The position numbers were made by a program, and so were the translations under genes. 64,000 nucleotides of DNA, taken from Halorussus salinus. GTDB lineage: Archaea > Halobacteriota > Halobacteria > Halobacteriales > Haladaptataceae. Positions 15,777 through 24,466 of the stretch are shown in pieces (positions within the stretch are counted from its first letter, which is position 1; every line of letters begins with the position of its first letter). The notes under the pieces were generated by a model. The model was not told the DNA's origin. It worked only from the letters and a program-made list of their open reading frames with translations, and did not search any database. The stretch covers positions 310,001-374,000 of the forward strand of contig NZ_ML974128.1 of the NCBI RefSeq assembly GCF_004765815.2, written 5' to 3'.

Positions 15777-16703
15777 GTGATAGCTTCGCTCCGCGCGCGC
15801 CTCGACGCCGCCGAGGAGAGCGCCAACGACGCGCTCCCCGGACCCCTCAAAGTCGGGTTTCTGACGCTCTACCTCTTCTCGACGGCGAGCGCCGACTGGT
15901 TCGACGCGCTGGCGCGTCGCCGAGGAGTCGGTCGGTGGGCCGACGCCGGTATCGCGGTCCTCGTCGGGTTACAGGTCGGCGGGATGGCGCTGGTCGCGGG
16001 CGCGGCGTGGCAGGCGCTCGGCCGGACGCGGGCCACCGCGCTCAACGACCCCGTGAACGCGGTCGCCCTGCCGGGCGTCAACGAGTTCATGCCGCTGGCG
16101 GCCGCACCCTACGTCGTCGCCGGACTGGTCGTCGCCACCGTGGTCCACGAGGCTGGCCACGCGCTGGTCTGTCGCCGGGCGAACGTCGCGGTCACCGAGT
16201 GGGGCGTCGCGCTCCTGTTCGGTCTCCTCCCGCTCGCGGCGTACGTTCTCCCCGACGACGCCATCGAAAACGCGCCAGTCCGGACGAAACTCCGGATGTA
16301 CGCGGTCGGCGTGTTCCACAATCTGCTGGTCGCGGTGGTCGCGCTCGCGCTCCTCTTCTCGCCGCTCTCGGCCGGGTCGCCGCTCGACGCTTACCTGACG
16401 TACTTCGGGTGGGCGCTGACCGGCGGGTCGCCGCCGACGGCCGCCGCAGTCGCCGAAATCGGCGTTCTGACGAACCTCGCGTTCTGGCTCGCGCTGTTGA
16501 ACGCCAACTTCGCGCTGTTGAACGCGCTCCCGGTCTCGGTGTTCGACGGCGGGCGCGTGTTGGCGCTCGCGCTCCGCGCGTCGGCCGACAGGCTCGGTAT
16601 CGCGCTCTCCCCGCTCGCGGAGTCGGCGGTCGTCCACGGGGCGTCGCTCCTCGCGGTCGCACTGGTCGTCGCGGCGCTCCTCGGTCCCGCGCTTCCGGTG
16701 TGA
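15777..16703 (+). CDS. Site-2 protease-like zinc metalloprotease (M50)
   Basis: 308 aa from a GTG at 15777. Multi-spanning membrane protein with the zinc motif HEAGH at residues 124-128 (VVATVVHEAGHALVCRR) and the second motif NALPVSVFDGGR at 249-260, supplying the Asp257 ligand. These are the hallmarks of intramembrane S2P proteases. The sequence between them has four or five further hydrophobic helices. There is no PDZ domain. Haloarchaeal substrates are unknown. The next gene on the strand is priS, 146 nt away. Confidence 0.9.
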   Translation: MIASLRARLDAAEESANDALPGPLKVGFLTLYLFSTASADWFDALARRRGVGRWADAGIAVLVGLQVGGMALVAGAAWQALGRTRATALNDPVNAVALPGVNEFMPLAAAPYVVAGLVVATVVHEAGHALVCRRANVAVTEWGVALLFGLLPLAAYVLPDDAIENAPVRTKLRMYAVGVFHNLLVAVVALALLFSPLSAGSPLDAYLTYFGWALTGGSPPTAAAVAEIGVLTNLAFWLALLNANFALLNALPVSVFDGGRVLALALRASADRLGIALSPLAESAVVHGASLLAVALVVAALLGPALPV

Positions 16704-16816
16704 ACTCCCACAGTTCGTCGGTCCTCACCCCACCGGTCGTTCCCTCGCCACGCGGTCGGTCACTTCGGCATCGAGGATTTTCACGTCGGCTGACCTTCGT
16801 GACGCGGATAGACAAT

Positions 16817-16823
16817 CTTAAAG
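16817..16823 (+). promoter_or_regulatory. TATA box of priS
   Basis: cttaaag in an AT-rich dip, about 30 nt before the ATG at 16850. Confidence 0.5.
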
Positions 16824-16849
16824 ACTCGGACCGAGCATTGCCCGACAGC

Positions 16850-18007
16850 ATGGAAGAGCGCACCCTGAGATACCTCCGTGGTCGCTTCCGCGACCACTAC
16901 CGGGCCGCGGACCTCACGCCCCCGCCGGACCCGCAGTTCCGCGAGTGGGGCTACATCCCGTGGACCCACGGGCCGACGACGATGGTCCGCCACCAGTCGC
17001 TACTGGAGTTGGGGGACCTCGGGGACTTTCTGCGGCGCGAGCGCCCGCGCCACGTCTACTTCTCGGCCGGGCGCTACGACGACCCCGGCGCGGACGACAT
17101 GGAGGAGAAAGGGTGGCGCGACTCGGACTTGGTGTTCGACATCGACGCAGACCACCTGACCGGCGTGGACCCCCAGCAGGACTCGTACGGCGAGATGCTG
17201 GCCGCCGGGAAGGCCGAGGTCGAGAACCTCATCGACCTGCTGGCCGACGACTTCGGATTCGAGGAGCTAACGGTCGTCTTCTCGGGCGGCCGGGGCTACC
17301 ACGTCCACGTCCGCGACGAGGAGATTCGGGGTCTCGACCGGGATGAACGCCGCGAAATCGTGGACTACATCCGCGGCGACGGCATCGAACTCGACGCCAT
17401 CCAGCGCACCGAGATGGGCGGCACCGCGACCCGGCGGGTCCTCAAGAAAGACGGCGGGTGGGGTCGCCGGGTGCATCGGGAACTCCTCGCGCTGGCCGAC
17501 GAACTGCTGGAGTTGGACGAGGAGGACGCCCTCGACCGACTCAAGGAGTTCGACCGCATCGGCGACGGCCGCGCGAAGACCATCCTCGGGGCGGTCTCGG
17601 AGGACTACGAGAAGTTGGAGAGCGGGAACATCGAGCGCGGCGGGCCGGGCATCCGCCAGTTGGCGAAGGTCATCACCCAGTCGGTCGTCGCCGACCAGTC
17701 GGCCGCGATAGACGAACCCGTCACGACCGACCTCCGGCGACTCATCCGCTTGCCGGGGAGCCTCCACGGCGGCACCGGTCTCGAAGTGACCCGCATCCCC
17801 CGCGACGAGGTGGCCGCCTTCGACCCGCTCGTGGACCCGGTGCCCGAGACGTTCGCGGGCAACGAGATAGCGGTCGAAGTGACCGACCCCGGCCCGGTCG
17901 AACTCGACGGCGAAAGCTTTACCCTCTCGGCTGGCGACGTATCGCTTCCGGAACACGTGGCCGTCTTCTTGATGGCCCGCGGCCGCGCGGAGAAGGGACG
18001 CGAATGA
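16850..18007 (+). CDS. priS: DNA primase small (catalytic) subunit
   Basis: 385 aa from the ATG at 16850. Makes RNA/DNA primers for replication with PriL, which is not in this window. The catalytic Asp pair is at D97 and D99 (LVFDIDADH), and the conserved VVFSGGRGYHVHVRD motif follows near residue 140. REWGYIPWTH near the start and DLRRLIRLPGSLHGGTGLEV near 300 (third Asp/His region) complete the archaeo-eukaryotic primase core. The GINS gene follows after 96 nt, a replication pairing seen in many archaea. Confidence 0.96.
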   Translation: MEERTLRYLRGRFRDHYRAADLTPPPDPQFREWGYIPWTHGPTTMVRHQSLLELGDLGDFLRRERPRHVYFSAGRYDDPGADDMEEKGWRDSDLVFDIDADHLTGVDPQQDSYGEMLAAGKAEVENLIDLLADDFGFEELTVVFSGGRGYHVHVRDEEIRGLDRDERREIVDYIRGDGIELDAIQRTEMGGTATRRVLKKDGGWGRRVHRELLALADELLELDEEDALDRLKEFDRIGDGRAKTILGAVSEDYEKLESGNIERGGPGIRQLAKVITQSVVADQSAAIDEPVTTDLRRLIRLPGSLHGGTGLEVTRIPRDEVAAFDPLVDPVPETFAGNEIAVEVTDPGPVELDGESFTLSAGDVSLPEHVAVFLMARGRAEKGRE

Positions 18008-18103
18008 GAGGCGGCCGACCGACGCGCCCCGCGCCGCCGCGACGAACAGCCACCGACGGCCCCGACCCGACGAACGAGACACCGCGACCATGACAGGACG
18101 ACG

Positions 18104-19078
18104 ATGAATCTGGACGAACTCCGCACGGTACAGAGCAAGGAGCGGTCGAAAGATAGCCTCCAACACCTGCGGGAGTCCTTCTACGCGGACGTGGCCGACT
18201 ATATCGCCGACCTGAAAGACCAGCGCGACACTGCGGCCGAGCGCGCGGACAGTCCGTTCGACGACCCCGAGGTCAACCAGTTGACCGACGAGATAAAGAC
18301 CGCCGAAGACGTGGTGGAGGCGGTCTACGAGCGCCGCGTCGGCAAAATCGTCAAGCGCGCCAGCCTCGCCGCGGCGGGGATGCCCGCCGACGAGGAGGGT
18401 CTGACCAGCGAGGAGCAGGACCTCTTCGAGGGGTTGGTCGAGCGCATCGAATCGAACAAGCAGGACGTGCTGGACGTGCTGGCGGGCGAGACGGAGAGTC
18501 CCGCCGAATCGTCGCCGACCCCGACGCCCGCCGACGGCGCGGCCGACTCCGGCGGCCAGCACGCGCGCGGGGAGACCGCCGCACCGGACCCCGGCGACCC
18601 GCCCGCCGCGGGTGAGTCGGGCGAGGACGTGAGCGCGGCGGACGTGATGGGCGACGGGAGCGTGGGCGGGGACTCCTCGGGCGGTTCGACGCCCGCCGTC
18701 AGCGACGCGGACTCCGACGGTCAGCGCCCCGCCGCGGCGGAGGCGGCCGCCATCGCCGACGAATCGGACGGCGGTCCCGCGGGTCGAACCGGTTCGGATT
18801 CGACCGGCGAATCGGCAGGTGGGGCCGCCGACTCGGCCTCCTCGACGCCCGACGCCGCGGGCGGAGCGCCAGCACCCGATTCGGACGCCGACCCCGACGG
18901 GGACGACCCGCTCGCGGGTCTGGACGAGCGCACGACCGTCCGACTCACCGACGACGTGGGCGAAATCTTCGGCGTGGACGAGCGCACCTACGACCTCGAA
19001 TGCGAGGACGTGGTGACCCTGCCCGAGGCCAACGCCGCGCCGCTCGTTGAACGCGGCGCGGCCGAGGAGTTGGAGTAG
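18104..19078 (+). CDS. GINS complex subunit (archaeal Gins51/Gins15 type) with long disordered linker
   Basis: 324 aa. Replication helicase accessory factor acting with MCM and Cdc45/RecJ-like proteins. N-terminal helical A domain at residues 1-128 (MNLDELRTVQSKERSKDSLQHL, FYADVADYIADLKDQ, RRVGKIVKRASLAAAG). C-terminal small B domain at about 270-324 (TTVRLTDDVGEIFGVDERTYDLECEDVVTLPEAN). Between them about 140 residues of Asp, Ser, Gly, Ala and Pro with almost no hydrophobics, much longer than in non-halophilic archaea. Probably co-transcribed with priS. Confidence 0.9.
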   Translation: MNLDELRTVQSKERSKDSLQHLRESFYADVADYIADLKDQRDTAAERADSPFDDPEVNQLTDEIKTAEDVVEAVYERRVGKIVKRASLAAAGMPADEEGLTSEEQDLFEGLVERIESNKQDVLDVLAGETESPAESSPTPTPADGAADSGGQHARGETAAPDPGDPPAAGESGEDVSAADVMGDGSVGGDSSGGSTPAVSDADSDGQRPAAAEAAAIADESDGGPAGRTGSDSTGESAGGAADSASSTPDAAGGAPAPDSDADPDGDDPLAGLDERTTVRLTDDVGEIFGVDERTYDLECEDVVTLPEANAAPLVERGAAEELE

Positions 19079-19408
19079 CGCGGCGAGTCGGCGATTTTCG
19101 CGGAACCTATCGCGTTCGAAACGACGACTCTCGGACAGCTGTAGGTTTCTCTACGAAAGCTATATGTTGGTCTGCAGATTGTAGATATCTCTCCGACGAA
19201 TCGAGCGTCACGACAAAAATCGACCGTGAATCGCGCTCGCCGAGACAACCCACGGCGAACGCCCGGTGAATCGTTCCACCGGGAACACCGCAATCCACCG
19301 CGAGCGAACGACGGCTCGGAAGACGCGGTTCGTCTTCCGGTGTTTTTCATGAAAGTTTTGCCAGCGAGAAATCGCGGCGACGCCGCGATTTCTCGCACAG
19401 CAAAAGTT
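19079..19408. other. 330-nt gap between convergent GINS and Cdc48-type genes
   Basis: No plausible gene. It contains a terminator-like hairpin for the plus strand and a long palindrome that ends on the stop codon of the minus-strand ATPase gene. The stretch around 19150-19200 (ctatatgttgg, ttgtagatatc) is AT-rich without a start codon at a suitable distance. Confidence 0.5.
19318..19348 (+). terminator. Hairpin plus T-run downstream of the GINS gene
   Basis: Arms ggaagacg/cgtcttcc enclose a short loop and are followed by ggtgttttt. Reads as a terminator for plus-strand transcription. Confidence 0.5.
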
Positions 19409-19411
19409 TCA
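19350..19411. repeat. 62-bp near-perfect palindrome at the 3' end of the Cdc48-type gene
   Basis: Inner arms are 16 bp and perfect (19364-19379 and 19381-19396, gcgagaaatcgcggcg) around a single central base. Outer arms tgaaagttttgc (19350-19361) and gcaaaagtttca (19400-19411) pair with one mismatch. The right end includes the ATPase stop codon at 19409-19411. Confidence 0.75.
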
Positions 19412-21673
19412 CTGGAAGGTCCTGCCGAGTTGGTCCTGCTCGGTCGCGGGTTCCGCGGAGTCGAACTGCTCTTCGATCTCGTCGTAGCGCTCCTTGGTCT
19501 GCTCGGTGACGCTGGGCGTCACCTCGTCGAGCGCCTGCTCGAAGTGTTCCTTGCTGATGCGGACGTTGCCCACGCTCTCGCCGATCTCCTCGGGGTCCAC
19601 GCTGTGGATGAACTCCCGGCTGGCGGCCATCGACGCCTCGCGCGTGACGGCCTCGATGTCCGCGCCGACGTAGCCATCGGTCTCCGCGGCGAGCCAGTCG
19701 AGGTCCACGTCGTCGGCGACGGGCTTGTCGCGGGTGTGGACTTGGAAGATGGCCTTGCGGGCCTCCTCGTCGGGCACCGGCACGTGGACGTGGCGGTCCA
19801 AGCGACCGGGCCGCAGGAGCGCCGAGTCGATGAGGTCGGGGCGGTTCGAGGTCGCGATGACCACGACATCCTCCAACTCCTCGAGACCGTCGAGTTCGGT
19901 CAGCAGTTGCGAGACGACCCGCTCGCTGACCTGCGAGCCGCCGCCCTGACCGCTACCGCGCTCGGTGGCGATGGAGTCTATCTCGTCGAAGAACACCACC
20001 GTCGGGGCGTTCTCGCGGGCCTTGCTGAACACCTCGCGGACGCCCTTCTCGGACTCGCCGACCCACTTGCTGAGGAGTTCCGGACCCTTGATCGAGATGA
20101 AGTTGCTGTCGCTCTCGTTGGCGACGGCCTTCGCCATCAGGGTCTTGCCGGTGCCGGGCGGGCCGTACATCAGCACGCCCTTCGCGGCTTGCATGTCGAG
20201 GGACTCGAACACCTCGGGGTAGTCCAGCGGCCACTGGATGGTCTCCCGGAGGCGCTCTTTGGTGTCCTCCAAGCCGCCGACGCGGTCCCACGTCACGTCG
20301 GGGACCTCGACGAAGACCTCGCGGAGCGCCGAGGGTTCGATGCCCTTCAGCGCCTCCTTGAGGTCGCGCTCGGTGACTTGTAGCGACTCCAGCACGTCGG
20401 CCGGAATCTCCTCCTCTTCGAGGTCGATTTCGGGCCGGATGCGCCGGAGCGCGTTCATCGCGCCCTCCTTCGCCAAGTTCTCCAAGTCGGCACCGACGAA
20501 GCCGTGGGTGTTGTCGGCGTACTCAGCTAAGTCCACGCCGTCGGCCATCGGCATGCCGCGGGTGTGGACCTGCATGATTTCGAGGCGGCCCTCGCGGTCC
20601 GGGACGCCGATTTCGATCTCGCGGTCGAACCGGCCGGGACGCCGGAGCGCGGGGTCGATGGCGTCGACGCGGTTCGTGGCCGCGATGACCGTCACCTCGC
20701 CGCGCGATTCGAGACCGTCCATCAGCGAGAGGAGTTGCGCGACGACGCGCCGTTCCACGTCGCCACCGGCCTCGTCGCGCTTGGGCGCGATGGAGTCCAA
20801 CTCGTCGATGAAGACGATGGCTGGGGAGTTCTGCTCGGCCTCCTCGAAGACCTCGCGGAGCTTCTCCTCGGACTCTCCGTAGTACTTCGACATTATCTCG
20901 GGACCCGAGATGGTCTGGAAGTGCGCGTCGATTTCGTTGGCGACGGCCTTCGCCATCAGGGTCTTGCCCGTGCCGGGCGGGCCGTGGAGCAGCACGCCCT
21001 TGGGCGGGTCGATGCCCAACCGGCTGAACAGCTCGGGGTGGCGCATCGGGAGTTCGATCATCTCCCGGACCTGTTCGAGTTCGCCTTCCAGTCCACCGAT
21101 GTCCTCGTAGGTCACGTTCGGCGTGCCCTCGGGGCCGCCGCCAGCGCCTTGGGCGATCTCCTCGGCGGCGCGCTCGCTGATGTTGATATCCGTCGAGTCG
21201 GTCACGACGACCGTCCCCTCGGGGTTCGTGCTGGCGACTTTCAGCGGAATCGACTGGCCCGACCCCATCCCCATCAGGCCGAAGCCGAACGGGACGTTCT
21301 GGCCCTGCGTGATGGCCTGTCCGCTCAGCTTGTCCCGGATGTGGGGCGTGATGTCGCCCCGAATCTGGAGGTTCTGCGGGAGCGCGATGGTGACCGAGGT
21401 GGCGGGTTTCACGTCGGCCTTCTCGATGGTTACCTTGTCGTCGATGCCGACTCCGGCCTCTTGGCGCAACTGCCCGTCGATTCGGACGATGCCCCGTCCC
21501 TCGTCTTCGGGGTAGCCCGGCCAGACGCGGGCCACCGCCCGACCCTGATTCTTCCCCTCGATGACGATGTAGTCGCCGTTTTCCACGCCGAGTTCGTGCA
21601 TCGACTGGCGGTCTACCGCGGCCAGTCCGCGCCCGGCGTCCTTCTGTTTCAACGGCTTGACGGTGAGCTTCAT
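19409..21673 (-). CDS. Cdc48/VCP-type AAA+ ATPase
   Basis: 754 aa, full family length. N-terminal substrate-binding double-psi barrel ([18 protein letters not shown]), then D1 with Walker [18 protein letters not shown] and Walker [17 protein letters not shown], and D2 with Walker [18 protein letters not shown] and Walker [16 protein letters not shown]; arginine fingers are present in both ([26 protein letters not shown]). It unfolds proteins, probably for the proteasome (psmA is 39 kb away). The start overlaps the stop of the small upstream gene by 4 bp, implying translational coupling. Confidence 0.96.
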   Translation of the reverse strand: MKLTVKPLKQKDAGRGLAAVDRQSMHELGVENGDYIVIEGKNQGRAVARVWPGYPEDEGRGIVRIDGQLRQEAGVGIDDKVTIEKADVKPATSVTIALPQNLQIRGDITPHIRDKLSGQAITQGQNVPFGFGLMGMGSGQSIPLKVASTNPEGTVVVTDSTDINISERAAEEIAQGAGGGPEGTPNVTYEDIGGLEGELEQVREMIELPMRHPELFSRLGIDPPKGVLLHGPPGTGKTLMAKAVANEIDAHFQTISGPEIMSKYYGESEEKLREVFEEAEQNSPAIVFIDELDSIAPKRDEAGGDVERRVVAQLLSLMDGLESRGEVTVIAATNRVDAIDPALRRPGRFDREIEIGVPDREGRLEIMQVHTRGMPMADGVDLAEYADNTHGFVGADLENLAKEGAMNALRRIRPEIDLEEEEIPADVLESLQVTERDLKEALKGIEPSALREVFVEVPDVTWDRVGGLEDTKERLRETIQWPLDYPEVFESLDMQAAKGVLMYGPPGTGKTLMAKAVANESDSNFISIKGPELLSKWVGESEKGVREVFSKARENAPTVVFFDEIDSIATERGSGQGGGSQVSERVVSQLLTELDGLEELEDVVVIATSNRPDLIDSALLRPGRLDRHVHVPVPDEEARKAIFQVHTRDKPVADDVDLDWLAAETDGYVGADIEAVTREASMAASREFIHSVDPEEIGESVGNVRISKEHFEQALDEVTPSVTEQTKERYDEIEEQFDSAEPATEQDQLGRTFQ

Positions 21674-21915
21674 AGTCCCACCTCGATAGTGAGGACGCCG
21701 TTGGTGATAAACGCTTCCGCCTCTCCGTCGGGCAGTTGGAACTCGACCTGTTCGGGGCCCTCCTCGCCCTCGAAGACGACGATAGCCGTGTCGTCCAACA
21801 CGTCCACGGAGGCGTCGCCAGCGACGCCGAGGTCGGCCGCGAGGAGTTCGCTCTCCTCGTACTCGTAGCGCCGGGCGAACACGTCGTCGCGTTCGGTGAT
21901 GTGCTTCAGTGACAT
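21670..21915 (-). CDS. Small Hsp20-like haloarchaeal protein (DUF7127 type), coupled to the Cdc48-type gene
   Basis: 81 aa from the ATG at 21915; five extra codons (MVRIE) are possible upstream but lie closer to the TATA box. The beta-rich C-terminal half, [36 protein letters not shown], looks like the alpha-crystallin/Hsp20 sandwich end, where the NGVLTIEV strand is diagnostic. Its stop overlaps the start of the Cdc48-type gene by 4 bp, so an adaptor or co-chaperone role for that ATPase is a reasonable inference. Confidence 0.78.
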   Translation of the reverse strand: MSLKHITERDDVFARRYEYEESELLAADLGVAGDASVDVLDDTAIVVFEGEEGPEQVEFQLPDGEAEAFITNGVLTIEVGL

Positions 21916-21944
21916 TTCAATCCTAACCAAAAGTTAGCGGTTAA

Positions 21945-21954
21945 GATACTTAAA
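21945..21954 (-). promoter_or_regulatory. TATA box of the Hsp20-like/Cdc48-type operon
   Basis: Minus strand TTTAAGTATC, about 35 nt before the ATG at 21915, giving a leader of about 10 nt. It lies in the AT-rich stretch ttagcggttaagatacttaaacc. Confidence 0.55.
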
Positions 21955-22128
21955 CCTTTCCCTGAGAAATCACCGTACGGCGTCGGGATACCCTTACGAG
22001 GGCTGAATTGCGGTTCAGGTGAGAACCTTCAGAAACCCCGGCAGTTGGGACGAGGAGAGACGCGACGCTCAGGTCGTCGCGTCGCTCGGACCGGGGGTGT
22101 TTTGTCCCGCGACCTCGAATCCTGTCGT

Positions 22129-22908
22129 ATGCAACAGGTCACGCATCACGGACGGACCACGGCCTACCGGGTGGCCGACCGCGGCGGCGAAGGGTCACCC
22201 CTCTGCTTCGTCCACGGTTCGGGCGGCACGCACGAGGTCTGGAAGGGGCAACTCGGCCGACTGGCGAGTCACCGGCCGGTCGTCGCCCTCGACCTGAGCG
22301 GTCACGGCGACTCGTCGGACTTCGAGGCCGACCCCGGTTGGGAGACGCTCTCGGCCTACGCCGACGACGTGCTGGCAGTCGCCGACGAGACCGACGCGGG
22401 CGTGTTGGTCGGTAACTCGCTCGGCGGTGCGGTGGCGCTCCAACTCGCAATCGAGCGTGACCACGACTTCGACGGACTCGTCCTCGCGGGCACGGGCGCG
22501 AAACTCCCCGTGTTGGACGACTTGCGGCGGTGGCTCGACTCGGACTTCGAACGCGCGGTCGAGTTCCTCCACGGCGAGGACCGACTCTTCCACGACGCCG
22601 ACTCGCGGTACGTCCAGCACTCGACGGCGGGGATGCGGGCAGTCGGCCAGCGCGTGACCCGCCGGGACTTCGAGACCTGCCACGTCTTCGACGTTCGGGA
22701 CGACCTCGGCGACATCGACGTTCCGACGCTCGCGCTCGTCGGCGAACACGACCACCTGACGCCGCCGGAGTACCACGAGTCGCTGGCCGAGGAGATTCCC
22801 GACGCCCGCTACCGCGAGGTACAGGGCGCGGCACACCTCGCGATGCTGGAGAAGCCAGAGGGGTTCAACGCCGCGCTCCGGGATTTTCTGGACGAGAAAG
22901 GGATTTGA
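22129..22908 (+). CDS. Alpha/beta hydrolase
   Basis: 259 aa from the ATG at 22129. Canonical fold: oxyanion motif LCFVHGSGGTHEVW near residue 24, nucleophile elbow LVGNSLGGAVALQ near 93 (Ser), acid ALVGEHDHLTPPE near 208 (Asp), and His in VQGAAHLAMLEKPEGF near 238. Substrate not predictable; sequence is closest in style to esterase/MhpC-like hydrolases. Followed by 17-bp tandem repeats that begin 12 nt after the stop. Confidence 0.9.
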   Translation: MQQVTHHGRTTAYRVADRGGEGSPLCFVHGSGGTHEVWKGQLGRLASHRPVVALDLSGHGDSSDFEADPGWETLSAYADDVLAVADETDAGVLVGNSLGGAVALQLAIERDHDFDGLVLAGTGAKLPVLDDLRRWLDSDFERAVEFLHGEDRLFHDADSRYVQHSTAGMRAVGQRVTRRDFETCHVFDVRDDLGDIDVPTLALVGEHDHLTPPEYHESLAEEIPDARYREVQGAAHLAMLEKPEGFNAALRDFLDEKGI

Positions 22909-22920
22909 GGGCGACGAGAG

Positions 22921-22971
22921 GCGCGAGTAGAGGAAAGGTGCGAGTAGAGGAAAGGTGCGAGTAGAGGAAAG
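22921..22971 (+). repeat. 17-bp tandem repeat, three units
   Basis: Units gcgcgagtagaggaaag, gtgcgagtagaggaaag and gtgcgagtagaggaaag run head to tail, then a partial gcgcga. Purine-rich on the plus strand. No spacer-like structure, so it is not a CRISPR array. Confidence 0.9.
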
Positions 22972-22994
22972 GCGCGAATATTCGACCGAATTTT

Positions 22995-23140
22995 CGGCGC
23001 GCGCTGGCGCGTCGCCGTCGGCGACGTGCCAACCGCGCGAGGGTTGAGGACCGCAGCGAAGCGAGGACCGCAAACGGTTGGGGAGGACGAGGGCGGTGCT
23101 GTGCGGACTCCTTTGCGTCGGCAGTCGCTCGCTTCTCCGG
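22995..23140 (+). repeat. Dispersed structured repeat, copy 2
   Basis: Hairpin at 22998-23039 (outer cgcgcg/cgcgcg, inner ggcgcgtcgc pairing with gcgacgtgcc). Then aaccgcgcgaggg, acggttggggagga, gcggactcctt, gtcggcagt and ctcgcttctc follow, in the same order as copy 1 at 11490-11655. The inner stem differs in sequence from copy 1 but remains paired. Confidence 0.7.
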
Positions 23141-23277
23141 TCTCGTCACTTTCGTTTCGTAAAGGCCGTACAAGCCACAGGAGTCGGCAATAGCTCGCTT
23201 CTCTGACTCGTTCACTCGCGAATCACTACAGCTACACAAACCGCGAAAGTCAGCAGTATCACCGACTGAAACCCCTT

Positions 23278-24090
23278 TCAGTAAATCTCGTCTATCTCGT
23301 CTTCGCTGTAGCTGTGTTCCTCGGCCGGGAACTCGCCCGACTCGACCGCCTCGCGGAAGTCCGCGACCGCTCGCTCCATCTCGCCTTTCACGTCGCCGAA
23401 CTGCTCGGCGAAGTAGGGACTCCGCTCGCTCATCCCGAACACGTCGTTCAGCACGAGGACCTGCCCGTCGGTGTCCGGGCCAGCGCCGATGCCGATGGTG
23501 GGGATGTCGATGGCCTCGGTTATCTGGGCCGCGACGTTCGAGGGGACGTGTTCCAGCACGAGCGCGAAGGCTCCGGCCTCCTCGTGGGCCGTCGCCAGTT
23601 CCAGCATCTCACCGGCGCTCTCCTCGTCGGTGCCCTGCCGGAAGTAGCCGCCCAACTGGTTGACGCGCTGGGGCGTCAGGCCGAGGTGGGCCATCACCGG
23701 AATGCCCAACCCTACGAGTCGCTCGGTCAGGTCCACGGTGTGGGGGCCGCTCTCCAACTTGACGGCGTTGGCGTCGGCCTCCTTGAGCATCCGGCCGCAG
23801 TTCTCGATGGCCTCGTTCTCGTCCACGCCGTAGCTCAGGAACGGCATATCCGCGACGACCATCGCGTCGTCGGTCGCGCGCGCGACCGCGGCGGTCCGAC
23901 TTCGTACCTCCTCGACCGTGACGGGGAGCGTCGAGTCGTAGCCGAGTACCGCGTTGCCCATGCTGTCGCCGATCAAGATTACGTCCACGCCAGCCGAGTC
24001 CACGATTGCGGCGGTCGGGGCGTCGTACGCGGTCAGCATCGTTATCTCGTCGTCGCCCGCCTTCTCGGCGAGGTCCTGAACCGTCGTCAT
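23278..24090 (-). CDS. panB: 3-methyl-2-oxobutanoate hydroxymethyltransferase
   Basis: 270 aa. Transfers a hydroxymethyl group from 5,10-methylene-THF to 2-oxoisovalerate, giving ketopantoate for coenzyme A synthesis. Family motifs: MLTAYDAPTAAIVDSAGVDVILIGDSMGNAVLGYDSTLPVT (Mg2+-binding Asp), VVADMPFLSYG, ANAVKLESG, GIPVMAHLGLTPQ, LVLEHVPSNVAAQIT (catalytic Glu), and PTIGIGAGPDTDGQVLVLNDVFG. Complete. No other pantothenate gene is adjacent. Confidence 0.96.
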   Translation of the reverse strand: MTTVQDLAEKAGDDEITMLTAYDAPTAAIVDSAGVDVILIGDSMGNAVLGYDSTLPVTVEEVRSRTAAVARATDDAMVVADMPFLSYGVDENEAIENCGRMLKEADANAVKLESGPHTVDLTERLVGLGIPVMAHLGLTPQRVNQLGGYFRQGTDEESAGEMLELATAHEEAGAFALVLEHVPSNVAAQITEAIDIPTIGIGAGPDTDGQVLVLNDVFGMSERSPYFAEQFGDVKGEMERAVADFREAVESGEFPAEEHSYSEDEIDEIY

Positions 24091-24156
24091 ATCGGGGAGT
24101 CGTACGCGGCGTGTTAAACGTGTTCGGTTCCCACCGCCCCTGTGAGAATCTACAAC

Positions 24157-24163
24157 GTTTAAG
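24157..24163 (+). promoter_or_regulatory. TATA box for the GTG-started membrane protein gene
   Basis: gtttaag, centred 28 nt before the GTG at 24188; supports a leaderless transcript and the GTG start. Confidence 0.55.
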
Positions 24164-24187
24164 CCCCGAGCGTCCCGCCTTTCGAGC

Positions 24188-24466
24188 GTGCCCGAACCAG
24201 TCGAGACTCACGACCCCGAGGGCGTCGATTACGGGTGGGTGATGCAGACCACCTTCGTCGTCACCATCGTCGTCGGCGCGCCCGTCGTCGCGCTCATCGC
24301 GTGGCTGGTCGGCGTCTCGCTCCCGACGTGGGCCGCCCGCGCCGAGTTCGCGATTCGGGTCGGGGCGGTCGTCTGGTTCGTCGTCGCGGTCGGCGTCTTC
24401 CTCTACGCCCGCCGGATGGAGGAGGACTCCGGGACCGAGGAGACCGCCTCGAAGCCCGAGAATTAG
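24188..24466 (+). CDS. Small two-helix membrane protein (DUF5822-like)
   Basis: 92 aa from a GTG supported by a TATA box. Soluble N-terminus (PEPVETHDPEGVDYGW), then two transmembrane helices (TTFVVTIVVGAPVVALIAWLVGV and FAIRVGAVVWFVVAVGVFLYARR) and an acidic C-terminus. Resembles haloarchaeal DUF5822 proteins; the family name is from memory and less sure than the topology. Its last 4 bp overlap the end of the convergent HAD gene. Confidence 0.75.
   Translation: MPEPVETHDPEGVDYGWVMQTTFVVTIVVGAPVVALIAWLVGVSLPTWAARAEFAIRVGAVVWFVVAVGVFLYARRMEEDSGTEETASKPEN

Larger units (their letters stand above)
22909..23277. other. 369-nt gene-free interval: tandem repeat and second dispersed-repeat copy
   Basis: No supported gene. 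In order it contains three 17-bp tandem units, the structured dispersed repeat (22995-23140), and a further variant of its tail at about 23180-23206 (gagtcggcaatagctcgcttctc). The right-hand end abuts the stop of panB. Confidence 0.6.

Noticed and set aside
19150..19200. Promoter for an unseen gene in the GINS-Cdc48 gap
   Set aside because: AT-rich, with ctatatgttgg, but no reading frame or structured RNA follows at the right distance on either strand.
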